From positions 17,803-81,802 of the forward strand of contig NZ_RYZH01000033.1 in NCBI RefSeq assembly GCF_003977685.1: a DNA stretch of 64,000 bases. The letters run 5' to 3'. Origin of the DNA: Tautonia sociabilis (GTDB lineage Bacteria > Planctomycetota > Planctomycetia > Isosphaerales > Isosphaeraceae). Of this stretch, positions 48,409 to 57,555 are shown piece after piece (position 1 is the stretch's first letter; each line of letters starts with the position of its first letter). The notes below the pieces were generated by a model that saw only the letters and a list, made by a program, of their open reading frames with translations, had not been told where the DNA came from and ran no database searches. A program made the position numbers and the translations under genes.

Positions 48409-49596
48409 ATGCCGCTGTCGACCAACCTCGACCGGGTCCGAGGAACCCTGCTCGGCCTGGCCGTCGGCGACGCCCTGGGGGCCCCGCTCGAGGGGCTCAG
48501 CCCCCAGCAAATCCGGGCTCACTACGGCACGGTCGTCGACTACGTCGATGGCGTCCGCGCCTGGAAGCGCAAGCCCTATCGCTGGCGATTGCCCGGGCTC
48601 TACACCGATGACACCCAGCAGGCCCTCGCCCTCTGCGACGTGATTCTCCGTTGCGGCACCGTCGACCCCGATTGCCTGGCCGCCCTCTACCTCGCCCTGG
48701 CCACGCCGCGCAACGGCCATGCCGGCGCCCACCGTGGGGTCGGCCGGAGCTTCCGCCAGGTGCTCGAGGAGCTCGAGCGCGGCCGGCCCCCGCTGGAATG
48801 CGGGCAAGACTCCGCCGGCATCGGCGCCGCCATGCGGATCGCCCCGGTCGCCATCGCCTTCTTCAACGACACCGACGGCCTTTTCGAGGCCGTGATGGCC
48901 GCCAGCCTGATGACCCACCGCGACATCCGCAGTCTCGCCGGTGCCATGGCCGTCGTCTCGGCCGTGCGCCGTCTGCTCGGCGGCGAGGAGAAGTCCCCCA
49001 GCCTCCTCTTCCGAGTCGCCGGGGATGTCGCCCTCGCCGAACGCAGGATCGCCGAGTGCCTCGCTCATGCCGTCGACTCGATCCCCGAGTACGGCCGAAG
49101 CCTCTCCCGCGCCATCGCCAATGTTGAACCCCTGCTGGAGCTCTCCCGGGCCGACGCCCACCACGCTCTGATCGACGAGGCCAACGCCCACGGCGCCCGG
49201 CCCTCCTGCAAGCGGCCGACCATGGGCTTTCCCCCCGCCTGCATCCCGACCTGCCTCTATGTCCTGCTGACGACCGACACCTTCGAGGAGGCCCTCACCG
49301 AGGTCGTCAACCTCGGCGGAGACGCCGACTCCGCCGGCGCCATCCTCGGCGCCATGGCCGGCGCCCACTTCGGCGTCGATGCCATCCCCGAGCGCTGGCT
49401 CGAAGGGCTCCACAATCGCGTGGGCATTGAGCGCCGCGCCGAGGCGCTCGCTGTCGGGCCGGACGCCGTCCTCGAGATTCCCGACCTCGTCGAGACGGAA
49501 CGTGCGCTCAGCGCTCTCGAACACTCCAGTCGGGAGAGCTTCAAGGCCCCTCCCTCACCCAATGCCGGCTCCCAGTTCACCCCCCGTACCGACTAA
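48409..49596 (+). CDS. ADP-ribosylglycohydrolase-family protein
   Basis: The 395-residue protein has the family hallmarks: RVRGTLLGLAVGDALGAPLEGL, the metal-binding TDDT at 66-69 in YTDDTQQALALCDV, DSAGIGAAMRIAPVAIAF, and the C-terminal Asp cluster GGDADSAGAILGAMAGAHFG. These enzymes (DraG, ARH) use two magnesium ions to remove ADP-ribose from proteins or nucleic acids. The start ATG 48409 has AGGAG nine bases upstream. Tail residues after about 375 are low-complexity Ser/Pro. Substrate unknown; no ADP-ribosyltransferase is nearby. Confidence 0.9.
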   Translation: MPLSTNLDRVRGTLLGLAVGDALGAPLEGLSPQQIRAHYGTVVDYVDGVRAWKRKPYRWRLPGLYTDDTQQALALCDVILRCGTVDPDCLAALYLALATPRNGHAGAHRGVGRSFRQVLEELERGRPPLECGQDSAGIGAAMRIAPVAIAFFNDTDGLFEAVMAASLMTHRDIRSLAGAMAVVSAVRRLLGGEEKSPSLLFRVAGDVALAERRIAECLAHAVDSIPEYGRSLSRAIANVEPLLELSRADAHHALIDEANAHGARPSCKRPTMGFPPACIPTCLYVLLTTDTFEEALTEVVNLGGDADSAGAILGAMAGAHFGVDAIPERWLEGLHNRVGIERRAEALAVGPDAVLEIPDLVETERALSALEHSSRESFKAPPSPNAGSQFTPRTD

Positions 49597-49605
49597 GTCT
49601 GCTCG

Positions 49606-49626
49606 GGGGGGCCCCTCGGGCCCCCC
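49606..49626 (+). terminator. Strong hairpin after the ADP-ribosylglycohydrolase gene
   Basis: A perfect 9-bp all-GC stem (GGGGGGCCC / GGGCCCCCC) with a 3-base loop begins nine bases after the stop codon. No T-run, but distance and stability favour termination. Confidence 0.5.
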
Positions 49627-49803
49627 GCCGTCACCCGCCTCCCGCCATCCCCCTGAGCTCTCCCCGGCCCGGCTCCTCCGCCGCACCAGCTCCCACTCCG
49701 CCCCACTCGGATCTTCCCCCCTGGTCCCGCGACTTTTCCGGGCCAATCGCGTGGGATAGAATTCCTGCGACAACCCCGCGGATCAGGCCGAGGGTGCCGT
49801 GCC

Positions 49804-50328
49804 ATGCCCACCACGATGACCGACCCGATCGTCCGCCGCCTCCTCGAGGCCGAAGGGTTCCTCGAGCTGGGGATGCCCTCCCATGCGCTGGAGATCCTCC
49901 AGTCGCGCAGCGAGTGGGCCACCGTCCAGTTCGAGGCCAGCTACCTGACGGGTGAGGCGCTCCGCGAACTGGGGAGGTATCGCGAGGCCCTGGCCGCCCT
50001 GGACGTCGCGGCCAAACTCCGACCCGATTCCCTGCACGTCGCGATTGCCCAGGGCTGGTGCTACAAGCGGACCCACCGGCTCGCCCAGGCGATCGACGCC
50101 CTCGACCGCGCCCGCCGCCACCACCCCGACAACGCCCTGATCCGCTACAATCTCGCCTGCTACTGGAGCCTCGCGGGCGACCCGGTCAAGTGCCTAGAGG
50201 AGCTTCGAGCCGCCCTGGCGATCGCCCCCCACTACCGGGCGATGATCGACTCCGAGCCCGACTTCGACCCCGTTCGCTCCAATCCGAGCTTCCGCCGCCT
50301 CGTCCTCGGCCCGTCTCGATCCGGGTGA
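49804..50328 (+). CDS. TPR-repeat protein
   Basis: A 174-residue soluble protein with three or four TPR units: HALEILQSRSEWATVQFEASYLTGEALRELGRYREALAALDVAAKLRPDS, then HVAIAQGWCYKRTHRLAQAIDALDRARRHHPDN, then IRYNLACYWSLAGDPVKCLEELRAALAIAPHYR, and a final capping segment with DSEPDFDPVRSNPSFRRLV that is conserved in such proteins. No signal peptide. GAGGG precedes ATG 49804 by nine bases. Role unknown; such proteins usually bind partners. Confidence 0.8.
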   Translation: MPTTMTDPIVRRLLEAEGFLELGMPSHALEILQSRSEWATVQFEASYLTGEALRELGRYREALAALDVAAKLRPDSLHVAIAQGWCYKRTHRLAQAIDALDRARRHHPDNALIRYNLACYWSLAGDPVKCLEELRAALAIAPHYRAMIDSEPDFDPVRSNPSFRRLVLGPSRSG

Positions 50329-50411
50329 TTCCGGGTTCCCGACGCGAATCGGCGGGACGCCATCGGCTGACCTTCCCGACAGGTCGTCGTGAGCGTCAGC
50401 GACGCGTCTCC

Positions 50412-51041
50412 TCACCCCCCGTTCGGCCGAGGTACTCCCGCGATGGTGACGGGGTCCGGCTCGAAGGGCGGTCCGAGCATCGCGAGCCATCGCAGCCGCT
50501 GCTCGTCGGTCAGGGCCAGGGCCGCTTCCCGGTGCCGGCGACGGTGGCGATCGATCGGCCCTTCCCCCGGCGAGGGGGGGCGGGCGACGGCCTCGGCAAT
50601 CTGACGACGCTGCTCGTCCGAGAGGTTCAGGCTCGCCGCGATCGCGGCTCGGTCGACCAGAGCCGAGGGGCCTTCCCATTGCAGGTCGATCTGGCCAAGC
50701 CTCTCCCGCTGCGTCTCGGTGAGATGCTCAGCGATCCAGGAGCGGGCGGCCGAGTCCACGGCCCCTCGGGCGGCCACCGCCTCGGGTCCCGTCTGGCCGC
50801 GCAGGGCGGCGGCCCGGCGGTAGAGTTCGTCGATCGCCTGCTTCGCCGCCAGTTCCTGTTCGGGCCCCATCTCCAGCTCCCGGCGGACGTCGGGCCGGCT
50901 CAGCAACAGGATCGGCGTGATCCGGCTCCCAAGGGCCTCGTCGGGCAACTGCCAGGCCACCGACCTCTCGGGGGGGGGCCCCTGAGGGCTGGAGGGCCCG
51001 GGGGGCATCGCGAAGACCAGCGCAATCACTCCGATCCACAT
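50412..51041 (-). CDS. Secreted Spy/CpxP-like LTxxQ protein
   Basis: The 209-residue protein has a short signal peptide (MWIGVIALVFA) and a helical mature part. Two copies of an LTxxQ-type motif are visible (HLTETQRERLGQIDLQWEG and LNLSDEQRRQIAEAVA, then ALALTDEQRLRWL), as in periplasmic Spy/CpxP chaperone-like proteins. A Pro-rich segment follows the signal. AGGAG precedes ATG 51041. The next gene upstream on the strand (51285-52547) encodes another LTxxQ-like protein, so they may be a functional pair. Function is inferred from motif only. Confidence 0.65.
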   Translation of the reverse strand: MWIGVIALVFAMPPGPSSPQGPPPERSVAWQLPDEALGSRITPILLLSRPDVRRELEMGPEQELAAKQAIDELYRRAAALRGQTGPEAVAARGAVDSAARSWIAEHLTETQRERLGQIDLQWEGPSALVDRAAIAASLNLSDEQRRQIAEAVARPPSPGEGPIDRHRRRHREAALALTDEQRLRWLAMLGPPFEPDPVTIAGVPRPNGG

Positions 51042-51284
51042 GGGGCCGACTCCTTCCGCCCGTCGGGCTCGGCTCGGTGACCGTCCGGTTTCCTCCGGCC
51101 GCCTCCGACGGCCAGTCCTGTCCCCGGGTCCGGCCTCGCCTTATACGACGGGACGCTCTGGCGGGGAACCCCAGTCGCGTCTTCCTCCCCGGAAACGAGC
51201 GACGCCGGGGAGGGGGAAGCTGGCCCCCGACCCCGGCGTCTGTGAACGAGCCCCTTCGATCGATCGTGAGCCTCAGCGCGAGAC

Positions 51285-52547
51285 TCAGCCGCCGCGGCCC
51301 CCTCGCCCCCCACGGCCGCCGCCGAAGCCGCCGAAGCCGCCGAAGCCGCCTCGTCCGCCGCCGAAGCCGCGGCCAGCGGTGCTCATGTCGATCTGGGAGA
51401 AGTCGAACTTCTCACCGATGAGCTTATTATACTGCGAGATCTGGGAACGGGTGAGCACCTGGCCGATCTTCTTGATCGCCTCCTTCTCGTAGAGCTCGCT
51501 CTGCGACTGCAACTCGTCCATTTTGGCCTGGGTCTCGGGATCGATCTGGAACCGTCCGCGTCCCCGGTTGTTGTCGTTCTGATCATCCTGGCCGCCGGAA
51601 CCTTGCTGGGGCGGCTCGTTCCCGCCTTGCTGGTTGCCGCCCTGCTCCTGCTGACCGCCCTGGTTGCGGCCCCGGCCGAACACGGCGCCGAACAGCTCTC
51701 GGCGGGCGTTGTTGGTGACTTGCTGCTTGGTTTCCATCTCCTGCTTGATCATCGCGATCTGCTCGATCTGCACCGGCATCAGCTGCAGCGCGGCCTGCAA
51801 TTCCGGCTCGGTCACGGCCATCGGGCCTTTGGCCTGAAGGATGATCTGCTTGAGCCGCTTGACTTGGTCCTTGCTCAGGACCGAGGCCACGGCCATGTCG
51901 GCCTGCTGCTGCATTTGCTGCATCATCGTCCGGAAGGCATCACCGCCGGGGAAGCCGCCTGGCCCGCCCCCGGGCCCGCCGGGGAAACCGCCGGGAAAGC
52001 CACCCGGTCCGCCGGGGAAGCCGCCCGGACCGCCAGGGAAGCCACCCCCCGGCCCGCCAGGACCCCGGCCGCCCGGAGCACCACCGCCAGGGGCGCCGCC
52101 AGGGCCACCCTGTTGCTGGCCGAACTGCTGGCGCATCTGCTCCCGAAACTGCTCCATGGATTCGCGCCGGGTCTCCTCCATCTTGGAGTTGACTTCCTTG
52201 AGCTTCTCGAACTGGGCGTCAGTAATCTTCAGCTCCTGACGCACCGCCTCCTGCTCGAGCAGCCACATCGGCCCGCGCATCTCAACGATCCGGGCGACCA
52301 TCTCGGGGTCGACCGGAGGACGCGGACGTTCCTGATCGTCCTCCGTCTCCTCCTGGGAGCCGCGAGCCGGAGGAATCGATGGCGCGGCCGCGGCCGGCTC
52401 GGTCGGCCGGGCCTGGGACTCGGCGGGAGCGGGGGGGGCGTTGCCGACATTTCGTCGGACCTGCGCCGTCGCCGGCGTCGTCAGCGTCAAGACCGCAGCG
52501 GCCAGGGCCACACCGCCCAGGACCAGATGAGCATGGATGCGAGTCAT
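51285..52547 (-). CDS. Secreted Gly/Pro-rich LTxxQ protein with collagen-like and RGG-like repeats
   Basis: A 420-residue protein with a signal peptide (HLVLGGVALAAAVLTLTTPATA). A helical module follows (MVARIVEMRGPMWLLEQEAVRQELKITDAQFEKLKEVNSKM), then about 60 residues of GGFPGGPGG-type repeats, a second helical module (VASVLSKDQVKRLKQIILQAKGPMAV), a Gln/Asn/Gly stretch, a third helical part (KKIGQVLTRSQISQYNKLIGE) and a tail of GFGGGRGGFGG/RGGRGG repeats. The alternation of LTxxQ-like helices and disordered Gly-rich linkers is striking. GGAGGA lies nine bases before ATG 52547. Probably periplasmic or matrix-associated. Confidence 0.72.
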   Translation of the reverse strand: MTRIHAHLVLGGVALAAAVLTLTTPATAQVRRNVGNAPPAPAESQARPTEPAAAAPSIPPARGSQEETEDDQERPRPPVDPEMVARIVEMRGPMWLLEQEAVRQELKITDAQFEKLKEVNSKMEETRRESMEQFREQMRQQFGQQQGGPGGAPGGGAPGGRGPGGPGGGFPGGPGGFPGGPGGFPGGFPGGPGGGPGGFPGGDAFRTMMQQMQQQADMAVASVLSKDQVKRLKQIILQAKGPMAVTEPELQAALQLMPVQIEQIAMIKQEMETKQQVTNNARRELFGAVFGRGRNQGGQQEQGGNQQGGNEPPQQGSGGQDDQNDNNRGRGRFQIDPETQAKMDELQSQSELYEKEAIKKIGQVLTRSQISQYNKLIGEKFDFSQIDMSTAGRGFGGGRGGFGGFGGFGGGRGGRGGRGG

Positions 52548-52732
52548 CCCGGTTGTCCTCCGTTCGAACGACGGGGATAGAGAAGGGGCCTGCCGACACG
52601 AGCCGCTTGGTTGGAGACGTATGCTGCCCCCCGGTCGCTCCCAACAGACGGACCGGGGACGTCCATTCCCTCCCCATTGTAAGCGTTGAACCGGCGCAAT
52701 CGGGACCGGGAAATCCGGAAACTCGGTCGACC

Positions 52733-53530
52733 TCATCGCGGCACGATCGAATCGGTCGTTCCCGCCGAGGCGATCGTCGACTCCGGGGAGGTAATCGGCG
52801 CGGCGGTCCTCGCGTCGCGATGCGACCAGAGCCAGGTGCCAAGCACGATCACCGCGGAGAGGCTCGACGCCCGCACCACCCCTCGGTAGATCGCGAACCG
52901 CCGCCCCGGGGCCTCCGACCTTCGCTCCATCTCCGAAACCCCGTTCATCGCCACCATGTGCACCAGCAGCAGCATCACGAAACCCAGGCCCAGTTCTCCC
53001 CAGGCTCGCCACGGGAGTCGAGGCAGCCTCAAGGCCGCCTCCACCGGAGAGGGGACCGTCAGGGGGCCGTCCGGGCGGTAGACGACCAGCGACAACCCCT
53101 TCGCATCGCTCCTCCTCCCGTCGCTGACCATCACTCGCAACGCGACGGGCCCTGGCGTGCCGACCTCGGGAGTCCCCCGGATCAGTCCCCGCCCGGCGTC
53201 AAACTCCAGCCCTTCGGGAAGATCCCCATCGATCGCCCACCGCAAGGGCCCCGTGCCCCCCGTCGCCGACAGCGCCAGTTCATACGGCCGGCCCGAGATC
53301 GCCTCCGGCAATCGCTCCGGCGTGGCGATCGCCAGCGGCTCCGCCTCGCCCGACGACCCCGGCGGCGATGGGTCGATCGCCTTCGGGATCAACGCCATGA
53401 TCACCATCGACAGCAGCAGGATGAACAGCAAGGCCCCGGTCAACTTCGTGACCACAACGGCCACGAAGGAATCCTCCCCCGAGCCGCCGAACTCCAGGAC
53501 CCCATGACCTCCTCGACGTCCTCGTCGCAT
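52733..53530 (-). CDS. Membrane-anchored protein with a putative Ig (He_PIG) domain
   Basis: The 265-residue protein has a membrane helix at about 25-46 (VVVTKLTGALLFILLLSMVIMALIP), a single Ig domain of the putative-Ig type (ELALSATGGTGPLRWAIDGDLPEGLEFDAGRGLIRGTPEVGTPGPVALRVMVSD), then two more hydrophobic segments (ELGLGFVMLLLVHMVAMNG and SLSAVIVLGTWLW). AGGAG lies upstream of ATG 53530. It follows the TolQ/ExbB-type gene by 215 bases on the same strand; the order and the anchor-plus-beta-domain layout recall a TolR/ExbD partner, but no ExbD fold or Asp in the helix is evident. Confidence 0.65.
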   Translation of the reverse strand: MRRGRRGGHGVLEFGGSGEDSFVAVVVTKLTGALLFILLLSMVIMALIPKAIDPSPPGSSGEAEPLAIATPERLPEAISGRPYELALSATGGTGPLRWAIDGDLPEGLEFDAGRGLIRGTPEVGTPGPVALRVMVSDGRRSDAKGLSLVVYRPDGPLTVPSPVEAALRLPRLPWRAWGELGLGFVMLLLVHMVAMNGVSEMERRSEAPGRRFAIYRGVVRASSLSAVIVLGTWLWSHRDARTAAPITSPESTIASAGTTDSIVPR

Positions 53531-53745
53531 GGCCGATCGCTCCTGCTCTCTGCCCGATGGATCCGTCCCGAACCGAGGAGACGGGGCGCGCGGCCGATCG
53601 GGGAGGTCGTCCGTCGCGGGGCGGGAAGGAGGGGACGGCATCGCGCGTTCGCTTGCCTCGATCGGGACCACCCCTCCGATCGGCGTCCCCCCCATCCCGA
53701 CTCGCCTCCGGCCTCAGTCCCCCCCCGAGCGGCCCCAAGCTCCCG

Positions 53746-55035
53746 TCAAGCCGCCTTCGAGGCGTCCGGCACGACGATCCCCGACGTCCGCTCGTCGAAC
53801 ATCTTCCGGACAATATTGCGATACAAGGCGTTCCCCTGTTCCATGCTCACGTGCAGCAGGTCGAGCGCCTCCTTCAGGCTCGCCAGCGTCCGGGCCAGCT
53901 GCTCCTGGGTCGACCGGCTCGACCGCTCGAACGCCGACGCCCACTGGTCGGCCAGCGACTCGACGGCCACCGTCGCCCGGTCCAGCCCGCGTCGGATCGG
54001 CTCCAGTTGCGGCTCGACCGATGGTGGCTCCGCCAACGCCGCCTCGATCCTCGCCAGCGCCGACAGCACCCGTCGGATCGACTCGTTCGCCTCGCCCACG
54101 GCCCCCAGATCGTCTCCCAGCCTGCCGATCGCCTCCGCCCCGCGCCTCAGGTCGTCCAGCGCTCGTGGCAGCGGGTCGATCGCCGCCGCGAAGCGATCGA
54201 CCGACGGACCGAAGCCATCTCCCAGTCGGTCGGAGATTGCCGCGATCAGCTCCTCGCGCAGGCGGTCCAGGTGCGGGGCGATCGCCTCTCCCGCCCTTTC
54301 CGGCCGACCAAGGCGGGGCAAGACGAACTCGACCACCCAGGCATCGACGCGGGCCAGATGATCCTCCGCCAGGCGGTAGACGACCGTCTGCACGAACATC
54401 AGGGCCGCGCTCAGGAACAGCGCGAGCAGCGTGCTGTCGAAGGCCACCTGGAGTGCCGAGGTCACCCCCGTCAGGTTGTTGAGGAAGCCGTCCAGCTCCT
54501 TGACCATCGGCAGCACCACGCTGATGTTCCCCAGCGCGTGGCTGATCCCCTCCACCGTGCCGATGAAGCCGATGACCGGCAGCAAGTAGAGGATGTACTT
54601 CGTCAGCGTGAACCGGCCGGCGGTGCGCTCCTGGTCCAGCCCGGAGACTTCCCGGTTTAGCTCCATGAGCTGTCCGACCGTCGGCGCCGCCTCTCCCCGG
54701 GCGTGGCCGTCGAGTTGTCGCAGTCGGCTCGGCAGCAAGCGCCGGTCGGAGGCAGGGACCGCCTCGCCGGAGGAGACGCGGTCCAGCAACTCGGGGGCCA
54801 CCGCGAAGGCGCGCTCGTCGCGTCGCAGGCGGTTCCACTCGCGGAGCAGCATCACCAGGGCCCAGCCGTAGATGGCCGTACCGGCGTACTGGTGCCAGCC
54901 GCGCTCGAACATCAGGGTGGGGTTGAAGACCATCAACCCCACCGGGAACGCCAGGGCCAGGAGCAGCAATGCCAGTGCCCCGGCGTAGGAGGCCGACGAG
55001 CCTCCCCTCGCCCCGGCCTTCGCGTCGCGGGACAT
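53746..55035 (-). CDS. MotA/TolQ/ExbB-type proton-channel protein
   Basis: A 429-residue protein with helices at about 18-36 and 48-62, then a cytoplasmic stretch and the conserved TolQ/ExbB pore region: FTLTKYILYLLPVIGFIGTVEGISHALGNISVV followed by LTGVTSALQVAFDSTLLALFLSAALMFVQTVVYRL. The GFIGTV-x-G motif and the Thr/Ser-rich second helix are diagnostic. The C-terminal 200 residues are a long helical/coiled region (LREELIAAISDRLGDG to NIVRKMFDERTSG) absent from classical TolQ. GGAGGAGG precedes ATG 55035. It should form a pentameric proton channel that drives an unidentified partner. Confidence 0.85.
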   Translation of the reverse strand: MSRDAKAGARGGSSASYAGALALLLLALAFPVGLMVFNPTLMFERGWHQYAGTAIYGWALVMLLREWNRLRRDERAFAVAPELLDRVSSGEAVPASDRRLLPSRLRQLDGHARGEAAPTVGQLMELNREVSGLDQERTAGRFTLTKYILYLLPVIGFIGTVEGISHALGNISVVLPMVKELDGFLNNLTGVTSALQVAFDSTLLALFLSAALMFVQTVVYRLAEDHLARVDAWVVEFVLPRLGRPERAGEAIAPHLDRLREELIAAISDRLGDGFGPSVDRFAAAIDPLPRALDDLRRGAEAIGRLGDDLGAVGEANESIRRVLSALARIEAALAEPPSVEPQLEPIRRGLDRATVAVESLADQWASAFERSSRSTQEQLARTLASLKEALDLLHVSMEQGNALYRNIVRKMFDERTSGIVVPDASKAA

Positions 55036-55184
55036 GCGCACCTCCTCCTGCACCACCGACGGACCGCTCGCGCCGACCCTCCGGGCCGGCCCTCCGACCC
55101 GAATGATCGGCCCGATCGGCGCGGCGACTTCAGCGCGTTCAGCGCGAGTCCGCCGGCTCGGGGGAGGAGGCGGGGCGATCCCCG

Positions 55185-55856
55185 TCAGGAGGCCAGCCCC
55201 AGCGCCCGCTCCAGGTCGGCCGAGACGGCCTCGAAGGACTGCTCGCCGTCGATCCGGAGAAAGCGGTCGGGCAGGGCGGTCCGATAGTACTCGACGACCG
55301 GCCCGGTCTGCGTCTCGTAGACCTGCTGGCGGACGCCGAGGACGTCGGGGGCGTCGTCGGCCCGCCGGACGAGCGCGGTGCCGTCCTTGTCGCAGATCCC
55401 CTCGGCGGCCGGCGGGTTCTTGCGCACGTGATAGGTCGCGCCGCAGCTCGGACAGACGCGCCGGCCCTCCATGCGAGCGACCGCCTCGGCGGCCGAGACG
55501 GCGATCTCGACGTAGTAATCGACCCGGAAGTCGACCAACTCCTCCAGCCGACGGAGCAGCGGGATCTGGCCGATCGTGCGGGGAAATCCGTCGAAGAGAA
55601 GCCGATCCCGCCGCAGGACGGACAGATTCCAGGCGAGCACCTCGCCAACGAGGTCGTCCGGCACGAGGCGGCCGGCGGCCAGCAGCTCCTCGATCTGCGT
55701 GCCCAGGGCGTCTCCCCGGCGGACGGCCTCCCGGAGCAGCTCTCCGGTTCGGATCATCGCGAATCCGTGCGCCTCGCCCAGCCGCTCGGCCAGACTGCTC
55801 TTCCCGCTTCCAGGCCGGCCGAAGATCACGATGTGCAGGGGAGGACGGTTCTCCAT
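55185..55856 (-). CDS. adk: Adenylate kinase
   Basis: Adenylate kinase interconverts ATP, ADP and AMP. The 223-residue protein has Walker A GRPGSGKS at 13-20, MIRTGELLREAVRRG, LFDGFPRTIGQ, and a zinc-type LID with CPSCGATYH and CDKDG (three Cys and one Asp as ligands), as in many Gram-positive and planctomycete enzymes. R-rich segment RRADDAPDVLGVRQQVYETQTGPVVEYY closes the active site. ATG 55856 has only a weak ribosome-binding site. Longer forms upstream lack conservation. It is downstream of hpnE on the same strand by 179 bases. Confidence 0.94.
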   Translation of the reverse strand: MENRPPLHIVIFGRPGSGKSSLAERLGEAHGFAMIRTGELLREAVRRGDALGTQIEELLAAGRLVPDDLVGEVLAWNLSVLRRDRLLFDGFPRTIGQIPLLRRLEELVDFRVDYYVEIAVSAAEAVARMEGRRVCPSCGATYHVRKNPPAAEGICDKDGTALVRRADDAPDVLGVRQQVYETQTGPVVEYYRTALPDRFLRIDGEQSFEAVSADLERALGLAS

Positions 55857-56034
55857 CGGAATCGAGGCTCGCTCATCGGTTCGAAATCGAAACGACGACC
55901 CTCCCCGACCGGGCCGGGGCCGGCGGGCCGCCCAAAACCCCATTCTATCCGCCCGAGCGGCCCGCCGTCGCGGCCACTTGGCTCCCCCTGGTTCCTGGCT
56001 CGCCGACGAAACGGCCGGATCGGCTCCGGCTCGA

Positions 56035-57555
56035 TCAACGGGGCAGGGGGGAGCGGCTCCTCCCTCCAGCCGAGGGCCGAGCCGGAGCCTTCGGCGAGCC
56101 GAGCAGGAGCCGGGCCAGAGGCGCCGTCGGCAACTCGGGACGGACTAGCCGCCTCGGGCTCCCGAGATCCGCCAGGATCCCCTCCGCAGCCCGGTACCCG
56201 CTGCGCACCGCTCCTTCCATCGTCGCGGGCCATCCGGTGTCGGTCCAATCGCCGGCCAGATACAGCCCGTCGATCGGGGTCCGCTGCGGAGGCCGCAGCG
56301 CCTCGATCCCCGGCCGCACGGAGAACGTCGCCCCGTGTTCCGTGACGACCCACCACCGCCTCAGGGTCGCCTCTCGTGCCGACGGCCAGATCGAGGAGAG
56401 GTCCTCCAGCACCCGGTCCCGGATGCTGGTCTTGTCCAGGGGCAGCAGGTCATACGAGGCGCTGATGACCAGTTGCAGATACTGGCCCCCTCCCTCAGGC
56501 TCCCTCCCCTGGATCGCCGAGTGGTTGAACACCCACTGGATCAGCCGCCCGACCGTCACCGCGTGCTCCATCTCCGGCGGGCAGACCGGCCGGTCGAACC
56601 AGAAATGCACACCGGTGATCGGCGACGATTCCATCTCCACCACCCGGTCCAACCCGGGAATCGCCGCTGCCGCCGCGTCCGGGATCAGCGACCGCACCCG
56701 GTCGTAGGGCACGGTCAGCACCACGAAATCGGCCGCGATCCGCTCGCCGCTCCGCAGCCGAACCCCGGAGATGGCTCCCTCATCCTCCAGCTCGATCGCC
56801 TTGACTCCCGACTTCAGGCGGATCGTCACCCCCTCCGCCTCCAGCCATTGCTGGAGCCTCACCCCGTACAGCTCCCCGAGCGGCACCGTGGGGATCTCCA
56901 TCTGGTACCCGGTCCGGTTGCGAAGGAAGCCGTCGAGGATCACCTTCCTCGCGTGGCCCACATCCATCCGGTCGAGCCGCTCGTTCAGGGCCGAGACGAG
57001 CACCGTCCCCCAGAAGCGGTCGATCGTCCGATCCGTCTGGCCGTGCCGCCGCAGCCACGCCTCGAACGACTCTCCGGGTCGATCCCCGGCCGAGAACCGC
57101 AGGCACGCCATGCCCCAGCCCACGCGGAGCCTCTCGGTGAACGTCAGGTACCTCGCCGCCAGGAAGCTCTCCGTCAAGTGCAACGGCGCCGGCAACCTCC
57201 CGGCGCGAAGCCGGGAGATCCTCCCGGATTCGTCGAGAAAGTCAACGGCTGGCACGCGGCGGAACAGGCCGTCGGTCCCCACCCTTCGGCAGAAGTCGGC
57301 AAGGTTCGTGCAGCAGGCCATACTCACGTGCTGGCAGTTGTCGATCGGCTCGCCCGAGGTCGGATCCACGAACGACGATGCCCGGCCTCCCAGCCTCGGC
57401 CGACTCTCCAGCAGAGTGATGTGCAACCCCCGCCTCACCAGGGCCGAGGCGGTCGCCAGCCCCGCCAGCCCGCCCCCCACGACAACCACTCGAGGCGGAA
57501 GGGGGCACCTGACGGCCTCGTCCCTCGAGGCATCGGGGGAATGCGCCTCGATCAC
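56035..57555 (-). CDS. hpnE: Squalene-associated FAD-dependent desaturase HpnE
   Basis: HpnE reduces hydroxysqualene to squalene, the last of three bacterial steps from farnesyl diphosphate. The 506-residue protein has an N-terminal FAD-binding fold (VVVVGGGLAGLATASALVRRGLHITLLESRPRLGGRASSF), NCQHVSMACC, an oxidase-like substrate domain, and the C-terminal FAD motif LYLAGDWTDTGWPATMEGAVRSGYRAAEGI. The GTG start at 57555 overlaps the hpnD stop as GTGA. The C-terminal 30 residues (LLLGSPKAPARPSAG) are low-complexity. Coupled to hpnD and hpnC. Confidence 0.94.
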   Translation of the reverse strand: MIEAHSPDASRDEAVRCPLPPRVVVVGGGLAGLATASALVRRGLHITLLESRPRLGGRASSFVDPTSGEPIDNCQHVSMACCTNLADFCRRVGTDGLFRRVPAVDFLDESGRISRLRAGRLPAPLHLTESFLAARYLTFTERLRVGWGMACLRFSAGDRPGESFEAWLRRHGQTDRTIDRFWGTVLVSALNERLDRMDVGHARKVILDGFLRNRTGYQMEIPTVPLGELYGVRLQQWLEAEGVTIRLKSGVKAIELEDEGAISGVRLRSGERIAADFVVLTVPYDRVRSLIPDAAAAAIPGLDRVVEMESSPITGVHFWFDRPVCPPEMEHAVTVGRLIQWVFNHSAIQGREPEGGGQYLQLVISASYDLLPLDKTSIRDRVLEDLSSIWPSAREATLRRWWVVTEHGATFSVRPGIEALRPPQRTPIDGLYLAGDWTDTGWPATMEGAVRSGYRAAEGILADLGSPRRLVRPELPTAPLARLLLGSPKAPARPSAGGRSRSPLPR

